A DNA stretch of 64,000 nt from Ricordea florida (Eukaryota > Cnidaria > Anthozoa > Corallimorpharia > Ricordeidae), in NCBI GenBank assembly GCA_949710005.1, contig OX453287.1:19741017-19805016 (forward strand), in the 5' to 3' direction. A program made the position numbers and the translations under genes. The number at the start of each line of letters is the position of its first letter. The first letter of the stretch is position 1. Below are positions 1-12,500 of the stretch, piece after piece. The notes beneath the pieces are model-generated. The model did not search any database. It saw nothing but the letters and a program-made list of their open reading frames with translations, and had not been told where the DNA came from.

Positions 1-1279
1 GGTAACGAATCAAACGCCACTTCGACCAGCAATGAAGTTCGGAGACCTTCTTTCACCATCGATTATCTGCTAAGTGATGAAGAGCAGAAGCCGTTCAAAC
101 AACGCGCCACCGTCCCCTCGTTACCTGTGCAGTGTGTTTCACACACGCCTGATCATTTCCCAAAGGATGGAGCACACACGCCGTATCATTCTGGCTTTGT
201 GGCCAACTTCTCAAGACCGAGTCAGTTTTCAATGGAAAATATGCCTCTGATGGGAAGTGGAAGTATCCAGTCAGAAGGTATGTTGCAACTTTAACAGCAA
301 GATTTTTTCTTTGAATTCTCACTAAATCTCGGCTATGAGCTGTGACCAGTTTTCTATTAATGGTTGTGATATTTAAGAAAGCGTTTTTTTAAGAAAGCGA
401 TTTTTTAAGAAAACGAAACTCAATGTAAGTTGTCGCGCAACCGAATTTGACGATTTTAATGTAGTTTGTCTGCTAAAATAAGCATTTCAGGCAACGAGAC
501 ATCCGATCTCAAAACTGGGCTTTGTCACAGAAAGTTGTTCTGTATTTAGAAGAAAACCCTAATTGATACTATCCATGTATGAATAATACTGCATACGCGA
601 AAGCTCTAATGGCATTAAAATTTCAAGACATTCATTCTACAGTGTTTGTGCGCTCGCAATTTAACACTACAATTAATGTCAGAATTATAGTTTCTTAAGG
701 GATGACACGTTGCCCTCTTTCTGGTTTGCGAAATTTATGGTAAATTTCGATGGTAAAATAAGATAAAATAGAAAAGACAACTTAGCAACTGTTTCTTTTT
801 TAGAGACACTCTACTCTATACCATACTGAAAATTAGTTGTAGCAGAGTGAGAACTCCGGGGCATCGTCAATTAGGAGTAATAATTGGCAGGATGTCCATC
901 TTCCTGGAGGCGTAGAGCATGATTTTTACTCGTTTAACCTTGAGTAATTGTTTTTTTTTCTGGGATCACCGCAGGACCGTTTCTGCCACACAGCGAAGAA
1001 AGTGACTGGCCCCACCAGAAACCAAAACGCATGCGCACGATTTTCACCGTCGAACAGCTCGAGCGCCTGGAACGAGAATTCACTCGTCAACAGTACATGG
1101 TGGGAGGCCAGCGGTTTTATTTGTCCAAGGAGCTGGGCTTGACCGAGACCCAGGTAAAGGTCTGGTTCCAAAATCGTCGAATAAAATGGAGAAAGCAGAT
1201 TATTGAACAACAAAGGAGTAAAGTGAGACATCATTTAGAGACAAGTACCAACACACTGGAAGAGACCCATGGCTCTTAA
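1..1279 (+). CDS. noto: Not-type homeobox transcription factor, 3' part (exons 1-277 and 975-1279)
   Basis: This is a nuclear DNA-binding transcription factor of the Not (notochord homeobox) family by homeodomain similarity. The upstream exon is open in frame 1 from the window edge and ends at 277 with one base of a split codon (GAAG then GTATGT). The second exon begins after CCGCAG at 975, supplies the other two bases, and stops at 1277-1279, so the phases agree. The homeodomain starts at KRMRTIF (about 1022) and runs about 60 residues, with the helix-3 signature [15 protein letters not shown]. Its helix-2 region, [20 protein letters not shown], is close to vertebrate Not proteins. The upstream exon contains FTIDYLL, which resembles an eh1-type Groucho-binding repressor motif, as Not proteins carry. 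A short 26-residue tail follows the homeodomain. The true start lies upstream of the window. Another Not/Emx-like class is possible but less likely. Confidence 0.85.
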
Positions 1280-2342
1280 GTCGCGCCGGAAATACACGTG
1301 ACTTTTACTCAAAACTGCGAGAAAATATGTACATATATTAACATAACTTTTAGGAATTTAACCTTTTAGGCTGATGACTGAACTCAAAGAAATTAATCTT
1401 GTCTGCAAAAGTTGAAACCAATTTCCTGTAGAGAGGGGCCGGTCCCCGAAATGTGTTAGCAAATGTGCCCCACCCCTTTCCTGCACCCCCCACCCCCCAC
1501 GGGGCTTCCATTGATAGGTGCATTATATTCACCTAGTGAAGGAGTACCAAAACCTTTCAAACAGACCGAAAACTTAACAAAAAGACAAAAACCGATACTA
1601 GAAACATTGTATTTGATCATGAGCCCGCAAGAAGATTTTCTTTTTAAGTGTTATCAGTCATGTATAGGGAATTTTACAAACATGGTCTTTTAGTAGTCTT
1701 GGGCTACCCACGGTTGAGCACCATCAATCTCAAGACCTGTTTCGGGAATGTTTAAAATAATGAGGGCTGAGGTGGACGTACCTTTACCTCACCACGCAGA
1801 GAAACCCTGTATAGGAAAAGTGGGAGGGGCTATAAAGATGTAACGGACGACTCCTTATTGGTTACACTACCTTCTTATAATTTTCTGGTTTTTTGATGAG
1901 TGCACATGGGAGTGCAACCAGGCAAGCCAGATCATATATATATATCGACAAACGACACCGTTTTACGGTGAAAGAGCTGGCCGGCTTCCGTTTAGTTTTC
2001 CGTCAACGAAACAAGGCCTTTTACTGTTGAAGTTTTATTTAAACAAGGTGCTTTTAATAAGATTCAATGAGTACTAAGGAAGAATTTTTTAACAATGCTT
2101 TTTTACGGACTTGCTTAGAGGTTTTTAGCCACTGATTTTTCCTACAATTTGCAGTGTTTTAGACAAGAAAAATCTTAATTAAGCAGCGTACACCAATTCA
2201 ACAACGAAACAGACCGTGGATAATGAAGGAATGTACGTAAAGTTTCTTTTGATAAGACTCATGATCAATTTCAAGCCTGTCCCGATGATATGAGAAGCAT
2301 TAAAACTTCTTTCTATTGGTCATAACTTTAATAAATTTTAGT
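1280..2342. other. Intergenic between homeobox gene and histone pair
   Basis: I see no coding exon or clear repeat here. There is a GC-box-like stretch followed by CTATAAAG near 1825-1840 that could be a core promoter, but no downstream gene start supports it. A short pyrimidine/C-rich tract lies at 1475-1500. Confidence 0.4.
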
Positions 2343-2358
2343 GGCTCTTAAAAGAGCC
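2343..2358 (-). terminator. Histone mRNA 3' stem-loop for H2A
   Basis: Read on the minus strand this is GGCTCTTTTAAGAGCC: a 6-bp stem with a 4-base UUUA loop, about 36 bases past the H2A stop codon. This is the conserved stem-loop bound by SLBP in replication-dependent, non-polyadenylated histone mRNAs. Confidence 0.93.
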
Positions 2359-2393
2359 GTTTTGTTTTTTTTTTTTTCCTGACTTTTGTCGCT

Positions 2394-2771
2394 TTACTTG
2401 GATCTTTTCTCTGATTTCTTTGGGAGCAGCACCGCTTGTATGTTGGGAAGCACGCCACCTTGTGCAATGGTTACGCCAGAGAGCAGCTTATTTAGTTCTT
2501 CATCATTTCTGACGGCAAGCTGTAGATGCCTGGGAATGATTCTGGTTTTCTTGTTGTCTCGTGCAGCATTTCCTGCCAATTCAAGGATCTCAGCCGATAA
2601 ATACTCAAGAACTGCGGCTAAATACACGGGTGCACCAGAACCGATACGCTGAGCGTAATTTCCTCTGCGTAGCATACGATGTACCCTGCCCACAGGAAAC
2701 TGAAGCCCTGCCCGAGATGAGCGACTTTTGGGTTTTCCACGAGCCTTTCCAGCTTTTCCTCGACCTGTCAT
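2394..2771 (-). CDS. Histone H2A, replication-dependent
   Basis: This is core histone H2A, 125 residues and intronless, which pairs with H2B in the nucleosome. The N-terminus is [20 protein letters not shown]. The histone fold follows with [20 protein letters not shown], then [20 protein letters not shown], the [19 protein letters not shown] segment that forms much of the acidic patch, and a docking tail ending [11 protein letters not shown]. There is no C-terminal SQ(E/D) motif, so it is canonical H2A and not H2A.X. The length is normal for the family. It is divergently transcribed from H2B across 336 bp, the usual H2A/H2B pairing, and is followed by a histone stem-loop at 2343-2358. Expression is expected to be S-phase dependent. 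Confidence 0.97.
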   Translation of the reverse strand: MTGRGKAGKARGKPKSRSSRAGLQFPVGRVHRMLRRGNYAQRIGSGAPVYLAAVLEYLSAEILELAGNAARDNKKTRIIPRHLQLAVRNDEELNKLLSGVTIAQGGVLPNIQAVLLPKKSEKRSK

Positions 2772-3107
2772 GTTGAAAACGTAGTAGAGTTAATGCAGCT
2801 GCCTGTATGTTAAACTTGCAGATACGATAGAGAAGAATGAAAACTTTACAGCATTTTATGACTGCGGTAGGATCTAAAAGTGACCAATCACTGACGAGAA
2901 ATTGACAAAAAAGCCAGTCAAATGCCAACCTGTTCCCTCGCGCGGATCATTATTTCTTGCAAGAGCCAATCAGAGTCCATCTTTTCTGATCCAAAGCGAT
3001 TTTCGATCCTAAATGCCGTTGCCATAAATACAACCGCACCTCGGTTGATCTCTTATTCCGCTTTCCAAACTGACGTTCTTTAGTCGAGAATTTCAAAGTT
3101 TGAAAGA
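2772..3107. promoter_or_regulatory. Shared divergent promoter of H2A and H2B
   Basis: This 336-bp interval separates the two start codons. A TATA-like CATAAAA lies on the minus strand at 2854-2860, about 85 bp upstream of the H2A ATG. A matching ATAAATA lies on the plus strand at 3024-3030, about 80 bp upstream of the H2B ATG. CCAAT motifs occur at 2884-2888 and 2966-2970. The near-symmetric placement fits a bidirectional histone promoter. The assignment of individual boxes is inferred from position. Confidence 0.75.
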
Positions 3108-3473
3108 ATGCCTCCAAAGTCAAGCAAGACAAAGGTGAAGAAAGCCTCTGGGAAGAGACCATCAGGAGATAGGAAGAAAAGATCAAAAAGGCGAAGAGAG
3201 TCGTACTCAATCTATATCTACAAAGTCCTTCGCCAAGTTCATCCCGATACTGGTATTTCCAGCAAAGCCATGGGCATCATGAACTCGTTTGTCAACGACG
3301 TGTTTGAGCGGATCGCCTCAGAGGCGTCTCATTTGGCCCAGTACAGCAAGCGTAGTACGATCAGCTCCCGAGAGATTCAGACCGCAGTACGGCTTCTTCT
3401 CCCAGGTGAACTTTCAAAGCACGCTGTTAGCGAGGGAACAAAAGCTGTAACCAAGTACACCAGCAGCAAGTAG
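3108..3473 (+). CDS. Histone H2B, replication-dependent
   Basis: This is core histone H2B, 121 residues and intronless. It has a basic N-terminal tail ([17 protein letters not shown]...) leading to [20 protein letters not shown], the start of the histone fold. Next come [20 protein letters not shown] and [20 protein letters not shown], then the C-terminal helix ending [17 protein letters not shown] with the lysine that is ubiquitinated in H2B. The length is normal. The gene is head-to-head with H2A and ends in a histone 3' stem-loop 25 bases after the stop. Confidence 0.97.
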   Translation: MPPKSSKTKVKKASGKRPSGDRKKRSKRRRESYSIYIYKVLRQVHPDTGISSKAMGIMNSFVNDVFERIASEASHLAQYSKRSTISSREIQTAVRLLLPGELSKHAVSEGTKAVTKYTSSK

Positions 3474-3498
3474 AAGCTTAAAACAACCAACAAACAAC

Positions 3499-3514
3499 GG
3501 CTCTTTTCAGAGCC
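3499..3514 (+). terminator. Histone mRNA 3' stem-loop for H2B
   Basis: GGCTCTTTTCAGAGCC is a 6-bp stem with a UUUC loop, the textbook metazoan histone stem-loop, placed 25 bases after the H2B stop. A purine-rich AATAAAGACAA follows at about 3524 and may act as the histone downstream element. Confidence 0.95.
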
Positions 3515-4007
3515 ACCAAAACTAATAAAGACAATGGCCAATAATACTTTTTCTTTATTTCAGCGTACTCCGTTTTATACATCAGGTCCAACCCCGTTTA
3601 ATTTTCCCTTTATATGTTTTTTTAACTACAAACCTTTAAAAACGTCTCTTTTTTGATGGAAATTAAGTTTCTTTGTAAGAAAATTTAACTCCTCTCTCTC
3701 CCATATTTTTTTAGTCATTTTTGATCAACAGAAACAATCTTTTTCCATTCACCAAGTTTAATTTTCAGCGAAGTTGATACTTGGACAGCAAAGGTTTCGG
3801 TTTTCTAGACTAAAAAGAAAGCCGGTCACTAGAAACTTTAGAAAGTAACCTCATATGTAGAAATAGGTTTTATAGTTGAGTGCAACGCCAGTCCGTAAAT
3901 GAGTCCAAATAAAGAGTATCATTCCCTGCCAAGGTTATTTCCAAACTTTTGTCCTCGTCCACGATATCGGAAATACAGCTTTCGTCCCAAATCATCCACC
4001 AAGGAAA
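3515..4007. other. Intergenic, no feature seen
   Basis: AT-rich sequence with no ORF of coding character, RNA gene or recognisable repeat. Confidence 0.4.
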
Positions 4008-4388
4008 CAGGGGCACCCAACGTCAATTTTCGGAAAATATCTGTTCGGAAGACGATTGAGATCTAGAATTTTCGGAACATTTGTTAAAAAAATTTCTTGC
4101 TTGTTTGCCTCTCCTAGGATTTTCGAACATGTAAAAATGGTATTATTGCCCATTTGTAACGGATTTTTAACGTAAAAAGGTCACCTAGAATTTTCGGGAG
4201 CCTTTTTTCTGGCTGAAATTTTCGAAAAGGTACGTTTTGATCGCTATAATTTTCGGATCACAAGACTTTCAGCCAGGAAATCCGAATAGGGATAAAAAAT
4301 ATGCTTGTATCTACCTTTTAAATACTAAAACACTTTAACAATGCTATGTTTAAGTGGTTTTGAACTATATTCTCGTTGTGTGCCCCTG
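4008..4388. mobile_element. Short inverted-repeat element, CAGGGGCAC termini (hAT-like)
   Basis: The left end CAGGGGCACCCAACG and the right end (reverse complement) CAGGGGCACACAACG form terminal inverted repeats. The element is directly flanked by AGGAAA on both sides (4002-4007 and 4389-4394). It is about 381 bp, non-coding, with several TTTTCGG-containing motifs inside. CAGGGG-type termini are common in hAT-derived elements, although hAT normally gives 8-bp duplications, so the superfamily is tentative. Confidence 0.65.
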
Positions 4389-4877
4389 AGGAAAGTCAAA
4401 GTCAATAGCACTGGAATCAGCAAATTGCGTTTTCAAATTCCGTTTCCGTGTCCGTAAAGCGGTCTTTGTAAAGTCACAAAATTATGTCACGCTAAGTGAC
4501 CAAACCTCAAAACCATATTTGCGTTTCAAGGCTTGATGCGCGTGACAGGTTATTGTAGGATTGCACAATACATAAACATGACCTTGTTAAAATTATTATT
4601 TCCACCGCCTGAGGGCCACTATATCTTGTGCTTCTCACCATTTTTTGGAGGAAGAATCGTTTAAGGTACATTGTAGTGATATTACGTCGAAATCTGCATT
4701 ACCTAAATGCATTGTTGAGTTCGCTTCGCGTGCGGCTTAAGCAGCCTTCGTAAATGTATCACGTTTGTATCGTGCAGTGGTTTGCATTGGTCCGTAGTCA
4801 GACTTTTGCAAAAGGAAGAGGTATCGTTACGGCAGTTAATTTCATGAATACTGTGACGGTTCATAGCGAATTGACTT
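4389..4877. other. Intergenic, no feature seen
   Basis: No coding or repeat structure could be recognised between the two inverted-repeat elements. Confidence 0.35.
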
Positions 4878-5051
4878 GGGTGCGTTCTTTTGGTGTGTCC
4901 CGGATCTGGATTTGTGATCCGAGATCCTGGCGCATCAAAGAAATCGATGAATCCTTGTTCAGAGTGGATTCATCGGTTTCTTCAATTCGCCGTGATCCGC
5001 GTGATCTCGGATCTTAAATCTAGATCCGGATCATACGAAAAGAACGCACCC
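4878..5051. mobile_element. 174-bp fold-back element with long imperfect arms
   Basis: The arms read inward from GGGTGCGTTCTTTT at 4878 and, on the other strand, from 5051. They stay homologous for about 75 bases each (through CCGGATCT, GATCCGAGATC and GATGAATCC) and leave almost no loop. A possibly related, diverged sequence lies near 56510-56670 (GATCAGGATTTGTGATC). No clear target duplication was identified. Confidence 0.7.
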
Positions 5052-6539
5052 TTTAACCAATAAGCAAAGTTTTTCTATTCCTTTTCCGCATGATGTAAGT
5101 ACAGGCTCAAAGCAAGCCGAAAGCGGTCAGATTTCGTATTACGAATATTTTTGTACTTCATTTTGAAATAATTGAAGTTGAAAACTGCAGGCCTTTACTT
5201 TAGACATTTTATTAAGGAGTTATGACAAGAACAAGAGAATTGAATACAACGCACTTCAAGTGTCGCATACAAACAGTCAACATACTCATGAGTGTTGTTA
5301 CAGTTTCACATTGGTGGGTCATACTCAAGTACTACTTGGAACGCTGGGAACGAGGTTGACTTATAGTCTGTGTGTCGCCCACCTTTACTTTCGGGGGGTG
5401 GAAGGGGGTAGCTAGATCATGTTGCCCCTGGGGGCACTGGCAAACTGTGTTTCCATTGACGTTTTACAAGGGAAAAATTTGTAATGGTGTTCAGGACTGG
5501 GTGGAGTCCAGTTCGGACTGTAATCATTAGAGTGATTAACAAAATCGGACGACCGTGACACAAAATTCTTTTACCAATTAATAATAACTTTAAAAAATTT
5601 TGTGATATATAAAGCTCTTTTTTTAAATCAAAACACAAGAAAGTCCAATATTTTTTGTTTTGCTACAGCAGTTAAAAAAACATTTAAGCGTGTGTGTTGG
5701 TGTGTACTGTCCAGTTTCTAAGGCATGACGTGTACTGTCCTATTTAACAGTCCTATTAAGGCTGACATCAGGGCAGTTGATAGCCAATCAGATTTGAAAA
5801 TTTTGCTATAGTTGTGATTAGTATGGAAATTATGTACAAGGTATTACAACTACAGGTAACCAAAATTAAATCAATTTTGTTGTCCATCTAGCTATAAAGG
5901 TGAATACTGGTGATTTGAAGGAAATGCGATCACCAGTAATCTTTGATTTAATAGAAGGCAGGTGCCCTCAGTGGCAAGGTTTAGACCCCAGCTGGTTATG
6001 GACTTCTGATACTGCCAGTTACTATTATTATAGATGTGTCAGAGTGAGCTTACCATAAGTAAAAAAAAATACATGCTAACGATTTTAAGTGACTGATCAG
6101 CTGTAAGGAATTTGTACTTCTAGAAATTAACTTTATCCCATCTCATGAAGGGTCTGTAAGGCCCTGAACTGATTTCTGGCCATAATAATTCTTAATCAAA
6201 TGGGTCACGATATGACCCTGTCCCCAAAATGATCCTCATGTTTTTCCTGTGTTGACCCTGAAATATTTCTCATGTAATCCTTGGAATGGGGATCATTGTG
6301 GCAGCATGTACAGGGTTTCTGAATCATCCAGAAGGCAGGAGGCTCAAAATACCATATATTTTTTAAGAAATTAAAGTTCAAAAAGAAACTGGGATTTCAA
6401 GTTGAGTTTTATTTGGTCTTTAAAGCAAAAAGACTCTTGGAAGGGTACTCATGTTTTCTGGCATAATAATCATGCATTTGACTGAAAATGTTTGTTTTTA
6501 AATGAATATTTACTTTCGTCAAATTGGCATTTCTTTCAG
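5052..6539. other. Intergenic upstream of the first SLC46-like gene
   Basis: No coding exon or clear repeat was found. The acceptor TTTCTTTCAG at 6530-6539, just before the start codon of the transporter gene, implies a non-coding 5' UTR exon somewhere in this interval or further upstream; I could not place it. Confidence 0.4.
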
Positions 6540-6554
6540 GCTTAAGAATTTGCC

Positions 6555-9500
6555 ATGGCACGTGTCATTGAAAAGCAACCGGTCACATGGAGGATGCTTC
6601 TCACAGTAGAACCTGTGCTTTTTTTGTATGCATTTGGACTATTCTTGAATATCCCTGTGTTACAGCAATATATCTATTATAGACTCAGTGAGGCCAAGGG
6701 ATTTCCATACCATTTCCAGAAGCAAACTGGATGTGACAATGTAGTCCTGAACAGCTCCATGAAGAAGCTGGAGAAAGAGGTAATTGGTCATAGTCTATGT
6801 GCCTCTGGCTTAGGAGGTTGCAATTGTAAACTCAAAGACCATGCATATTAATTGTGGCAGGTCAAACTTAAAATCTTCAAAATCTGATGGGTTTATTGCA
6901 GAAGGTCGAGTTTTAAGGCATCCTTTTTGTTAAAAGGAAAAGAGTAAGAATTTTAGGAAAAATCATAGCTTCTGGGAGGAGTCATGTGAAAGTGACACTG
7001 CACCCAAATTGAGTAAAATCAATGAATCTTAAACAAGCCACTAAAAAGGATCTTAGATCATTTTTTCAAATAGTTAGAAATAAACGTACAAAAATGTTTA
7101 TTCTACACTATTGACAGTCAGACTGTTCAACAAAACTCTTTAATTGCTAGCTTCAAAATGGTAGTTCTGGCTGATTCTATTATTTTCAACGTAAATAAGT
7201 GACATCATTGCAAATTTTTGGTTCTGGTATTGAACATAATCAATAATGACCAGATTATAAAATGTGTTAATTTTAATTAGAACCTCATCCATTTTGTTTT
7301 GTTTGGAAGGGGGTAATAACAGTGGATCTGAGTTTCAATTCCAAGCTGAGTTACTGCATCTTTGTGATCAATAACTCTTTCCATTTTAAACTGCATTAGT
7401 ACATGTGGCATAGTGAAAGGAAGTAAGCAGTGAGCTAGCTGTTGTTTAATGCAAATTCAGAAGCCTTTATTTGTGTATCATCATGGTGGCTTGCTTACAA
7501 CAGACTTTCTTACATCCAGGACCATACAACACAAGGGTTTGTAACTGTGGTAACAACATTACAGCACTGTCCTAGTATGCTTTTTTGGTTACTTTGTAGG
7601 TTCAAACTGATGCATCATATGTTCAGCTGGGTATTACCATGTTTTCTGCTCTGCCATCCATTCTCATCACCTTATTCATGGGTGGGTGGTCTGACAAAGT
7701 TGGCCGACGTCCTGCTCTCATAGTACCTATCATTGGTAGTGCTATAGAGTCCATTATTGTCCTGGTTGTCATGTATCTGAACTTGCCAATTTATTTTCTC
7801 TTTGTTGGGGGATTTGCGCATGGGTTGTGTGGCTATTACACTGCAGTAATTCTTGCCTGCATGTCTTACGTGGCTGACACAACAGAAGAAAAAAACATCG
7901 CCCTGCGTCTAGGTTTGTTTATGATTGTGTTTACACTTTATCGTAGTTAGCTTCCTGAAGAGTATAAGAGGTGTTTTTGTTCATAGCAGGCGCGGATCCA
8001 GGATTTTGAATTGAGTATGAATTTTTGCCCCCGCAGGGTTCCGGCCCAGAGGCTGGAACCCGAGGAGGCACCCTAATGTTCCCCGCGTAAATAAGAAGTA
8101 TCGTATGGTCGTAGTGTTAGTATGCGAAAATTTTCTCGATTTGACGAAAATAGGCGCGCACGGTGGTCCCGGTTAATTTTCAGCATGTGCGCCTGGCTCA
8201 GCAACCGCGCAAACTGGGTTTGGCAAGTTTGGCAACGAGTCGTCACGATTTCATTCCAAGCTTTCTTATTTCATTCCAAGCTATAATGTAAACCCATCCT
8301 AAACACGATATGTATGAGGATTTCCATTAACCCAAGAAACAAAGTGTGATAATTGACAAAACACTAACACAACAAGGAATTTGCACTCGCAAACTCTCAA
8401 ACGAAAACTACATTTCAAAGGTTCATAACAAATACATGGACAACCACATGCAGTCTTCATTCAGTTTTACAAAGTCGGGGGCAGATTTAGTGACAACTAT
8501 GCCTAGTTGTAATAATGTAATAGAACCAAAGCATGGTTGAGGTTTTTGTAGGTCTGTGCATAAACAGTATCTGGAAATCGAAATCGCACGCCGTCAGAAT
8601 GGCAGAGTAGACAGACCTGGACGACGACGACGACGCAACGTCGCTAAAGCATGGAAACGAGGCAATTTTGGATTACATGCTGGATAGTGTGTTTGTGGGC
8701 TCAAAATGAATAAATTGATTGGTAGAACCGGTCAAAATATTTGAGGGGTAAGAAAAAAAAAAGAAAGAAAGAAGGGGGCTCAGAAAAAGGGGGAGGGGGG
8801 GGGGTGAAAATTCACCCATTTCACCTCCCCTGGATCCGCCCTTGCATAGGTTGAATGGGCTTGTACTGCAATCAATCGCAATATACGGTTTACAAGCAGT
8901 TTAGTCTGGGATTGGGTATGGAAATCTGAAAGTTTATTGGTCTGAAATCTTGTATCACTTTTCAGTAAATTACGGTAATCATTGATAATAAAAACTTAAA
9001 GTTTCTGTTGTGTGTGTCTAGAACACAACTGGACTGAACCATAAACTCAACAGATTTGGGGAAAGATCTCATATATACCCACCACGAGTCCCCAACTACG
9101 TAACACACGTTTAATTATTCAATGCTCCATTGAATTACGTCATTGTACCATTCAATTACGTACAGGGGACTCGTGGTGGGTATATATATGAGATCTCTGC
9201 CCAGATTTGACTGGAACATGGCTACCGCCATTTTCACACATTCCTACACGTCATATAACCGTACACAAAAATGTCCCGCTTCATGTAAACATATGCAAAT
9301 ACCGGTACTCCACAGTTCTTGATTATCTTGTGCTCTTAATTAACAGGTGTCATAGAGTTGCTAGTGTTCAGTGGGGGCACTGTTGCTCAACTTACAAGTG
9401 GCCTTTGGATTGAACGGCTTGGATTTATCCCGCCTTACTGGTTCATGCTTGGTTGCCTTACAGCTGGCATAATCTACGCTGTGTTTTTTGTGCCCGAATC

Positions 9501-12500
9501 GCGGGTTTCTTCCTCATCCGAAAGAAGAAAACTTTTCAGCCTTGACAACATCAAGTCTTCGTTTCTAGTCTACAGATCTTCTGTTGGTTACGTAAGAAGA
9601 AACTTGATCCTTCTAAGCATAGCTACGGGCATTCTTGCTATAGCTATCATGGGAGTCACTGGCGTGATAAACCTCTTTACATTACACTCTCCTCTGTGTT
9701 TCTCACCCGAATATGTCGGCTATTTCTCTGCGTTTCGGCAGCTGATATATGGTGCTGGTGGAGTGACTTGTATAAAGCTGTTTGGAATGTGTCTCTCGTA
9801 TGTGAATGTTAGTCGAATCTCCATTCTTTCCTACTCGGGATTCCTTGTCTATCTAGGATTTTCTAAGACAACTCTAATGGTCTTTACCAGTAAGTATATA
9901 TTTTCTTACTGTCCTCAGTCACCACCAAAATTCAAAATTGTTTGTCGAAAAAATTCGGAAAAAAATCCCCCCCCCCCCCCCCGCGTACAGGGTTCAAAAT
10001 CGTTTCATTTTCGCAACCTTAATTTCTCCTTCAAAATCTTTTATCGCGATGAGCTCTCGAGTTGAATTAAATTGTTTATTGTATGATATGTTTTGTTGTT
10101 TTATGGATAATAAATTGCACATAACATTGTCAAAGTGTCGTGCAACCCTTTTGTTAATGTGATGACGAATTTTATTATTTATAAGGTGAAAAGCAAAAGC
10201 GGTCCTCTTCGTGCGCAAGAAAAAAAATTACGCAACCTACTTGAAACGTCACTTCTCTTTTATCTTACGGTGGCAAAACTCACTTTACCAACTCGTTTGA
10301 CAAACCAATTTTTTGCGTATTTTAATACCCAACCGATGCAGCAACAGTTTCCTTAGAAAATGACCCCTTTGTACACATATCAAGAAGCCCGACTCTTGGA
10401 AACAGAACTCTCATTCGCATTTGGTGACTTAGCGTTTGGTACATGTGGTCTTCTATTGTGTCTTGTATTTGAAACGTCAAGATTTACTTACCTTTTTTGG
10501 TGCAGAGAAGTAAGTTAAAAAAAAGTGCACCCTAAAACCACAGGAGGCCCAAACAGCCAATTCTGCCTTGCGTTTTTTGGAATACTAGAAACGATTTTGG
10601 GTGTAATCATTCTCATTGTAGGTTGAGGGCAAACGCCTCAAACTTTGCCATAAGACAAGGCCACAATTCGTCGAAGTGATTGCTTTATGTTTTTTATGTT
10701 TTGGCTTTTCGTGCTTAAATGGAGCTTTTTCAGTTTCGAGAGATTTCACTCACTCCATTATGCTATTACAAGTTCTTGAGATGGCCATACGATATGTGGT
10801 TAGCGTATTTTTTTCCTTTGGCAAATTCAAAATGAGCAAGGATCATGCACCCAACTGCGGTCTGTCTGTACTTCTTCTAGCTCGATCCAATACTCACAAT
10901 ACGGCCCTCGCGGTCGGTTAGGAAGAGTTTTCTTCTCTATGTAAAAGTTGGCGGTATTAAGGTGATTTTTTTGGCCACTTTTTTCCTCCTCAGGTCCTGT
11001 TATTGGTGTGTTTGGTGGTGCTGTCGCCCCGGTTTTTAGAGCAATGATGTCGCAGATTGTAAGTCCTGATCATCAAGGTAGGTGATCATACAGTTCTGTA
11101 TCAACTAGATCTAAGGTTCACCTTCGTGGTATAATTGATTAAGTATCAATTATTTGATTAAGCAATTAAACTGGGCAAAAGCGGTAAATGAATCCCTGAC
11201 AAGCTGTGCCGCCAATGGCAACCCGGCAATGAAAAAACAAATAAGTCGTTACATTTTTTATCCAGCTCTAGCCTAAGAACTCAAATTTAACAGTGCATTA
11301 AAAAATCCATTGTGATGAAATGTTCCTCAAGCAACCTAACACCTTTGCGTTGTAAACATAGTTAATGGTGTGGACATATAGTTCCCTCTAATAACTGTCA
11401 TAAAGTAGAGCTGTCCAGTCGCTTGTTAATCCTGCCTGGTCGTACTTACTGCGTATAGTTCAAATGAATTCCCAACGAGCAATAAAAAATTTACAGATAA
11501 AAAAGTTAGAATCGTATTCTTAACTAGCTGGCTTTAAGAGTCTCCATAAAACAGGAGAATTTGAATAGCGTTATTCCACATCTATTTTTTTTAAGGTTCG
11601 TTGTTCTCCGCTGTTTCGTCCTTGGAGATGCTTTGTACATTCACTGGTACTGCTGTATTCAACTCGATGTATCCTAAATCACTAAGATTCAACTTTCCTG
11701 GATTTGTGTTCTTGTTGGCAGCGGGTTTACTGGTTTTTCCTTTAATGTTTACTTGGTGAGTGACGCTTTCTTTCATACTTCCTTATTTCAATTTTACGCC
11801 TTTGGCGATGGTTACATGCATTTGCTTTGTATTGTTTGACCAGAGTAATTTATTGTTTTCAGTACCTTACCCACGTCTTAAGGTCTGCATGGCTGCGACA
11901 GGTGATTGGTTAGAGGATTTTGTGCCACTTTCTCAAGCAATCGAAAGTAAAATTAAAACCATTTGCGACTTGCGCACACTCGTTTCAATTTCCCGCGCTT
12001 AGTGCTGGCGACATACATTTGCACTGAGTTCTGATTGGTTCATGGAACCGTAAGGAGCAATTCTGACCGTCGGTCTTGGTTTACGAGAGTAATCCGAAAA
12101 CTTTTTTTATGACTTTACGACAGTAGGAACCCCATTACCAAACGACAGGGGAAAATTTCCATTTAGGATGTTAATGGAAAACGACCATTTGGTTTGTTTT
12201 ATTTTAACATATCTGAAATATATGCTGAAGTTATGAAAAGTAGCGCTGTTTTATCGGCTTAAAATTCAGTTTAAGGGAAGACTAGTAATATTTCTGTGCC
12301 CTTCGTTTAATTATTCAACAGGCAATATCTCACCCTTTTTGATTGTTGGATTTTTTTCGCAGTTTCCTTAAAGACCGGGCAATGTTCAAGGCTCAGAGAA
12401 CTTTGGTTAGTCCTACCAATGGCTATGAAAAGTTACCAGAAACTGACGAGGAACGAAGAGAAGAAAATGATAAGTCTCTTCCATCATCTGCCTCAGAAGA

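Noticed and set aside
1800..1845. Core promoter with CTATAAAG downstream of the homeobox gene
   Set aside because: No downstream ORF, exon or transcript evidence; the motif alone is too common.
7982..8849. Firm assignment of the 858-bp element to hAT
   Set aside because: The duplication is 5 bp (CATAG) where hAT elements give 8 bp, so only a tentative similarity of the ends is stated.
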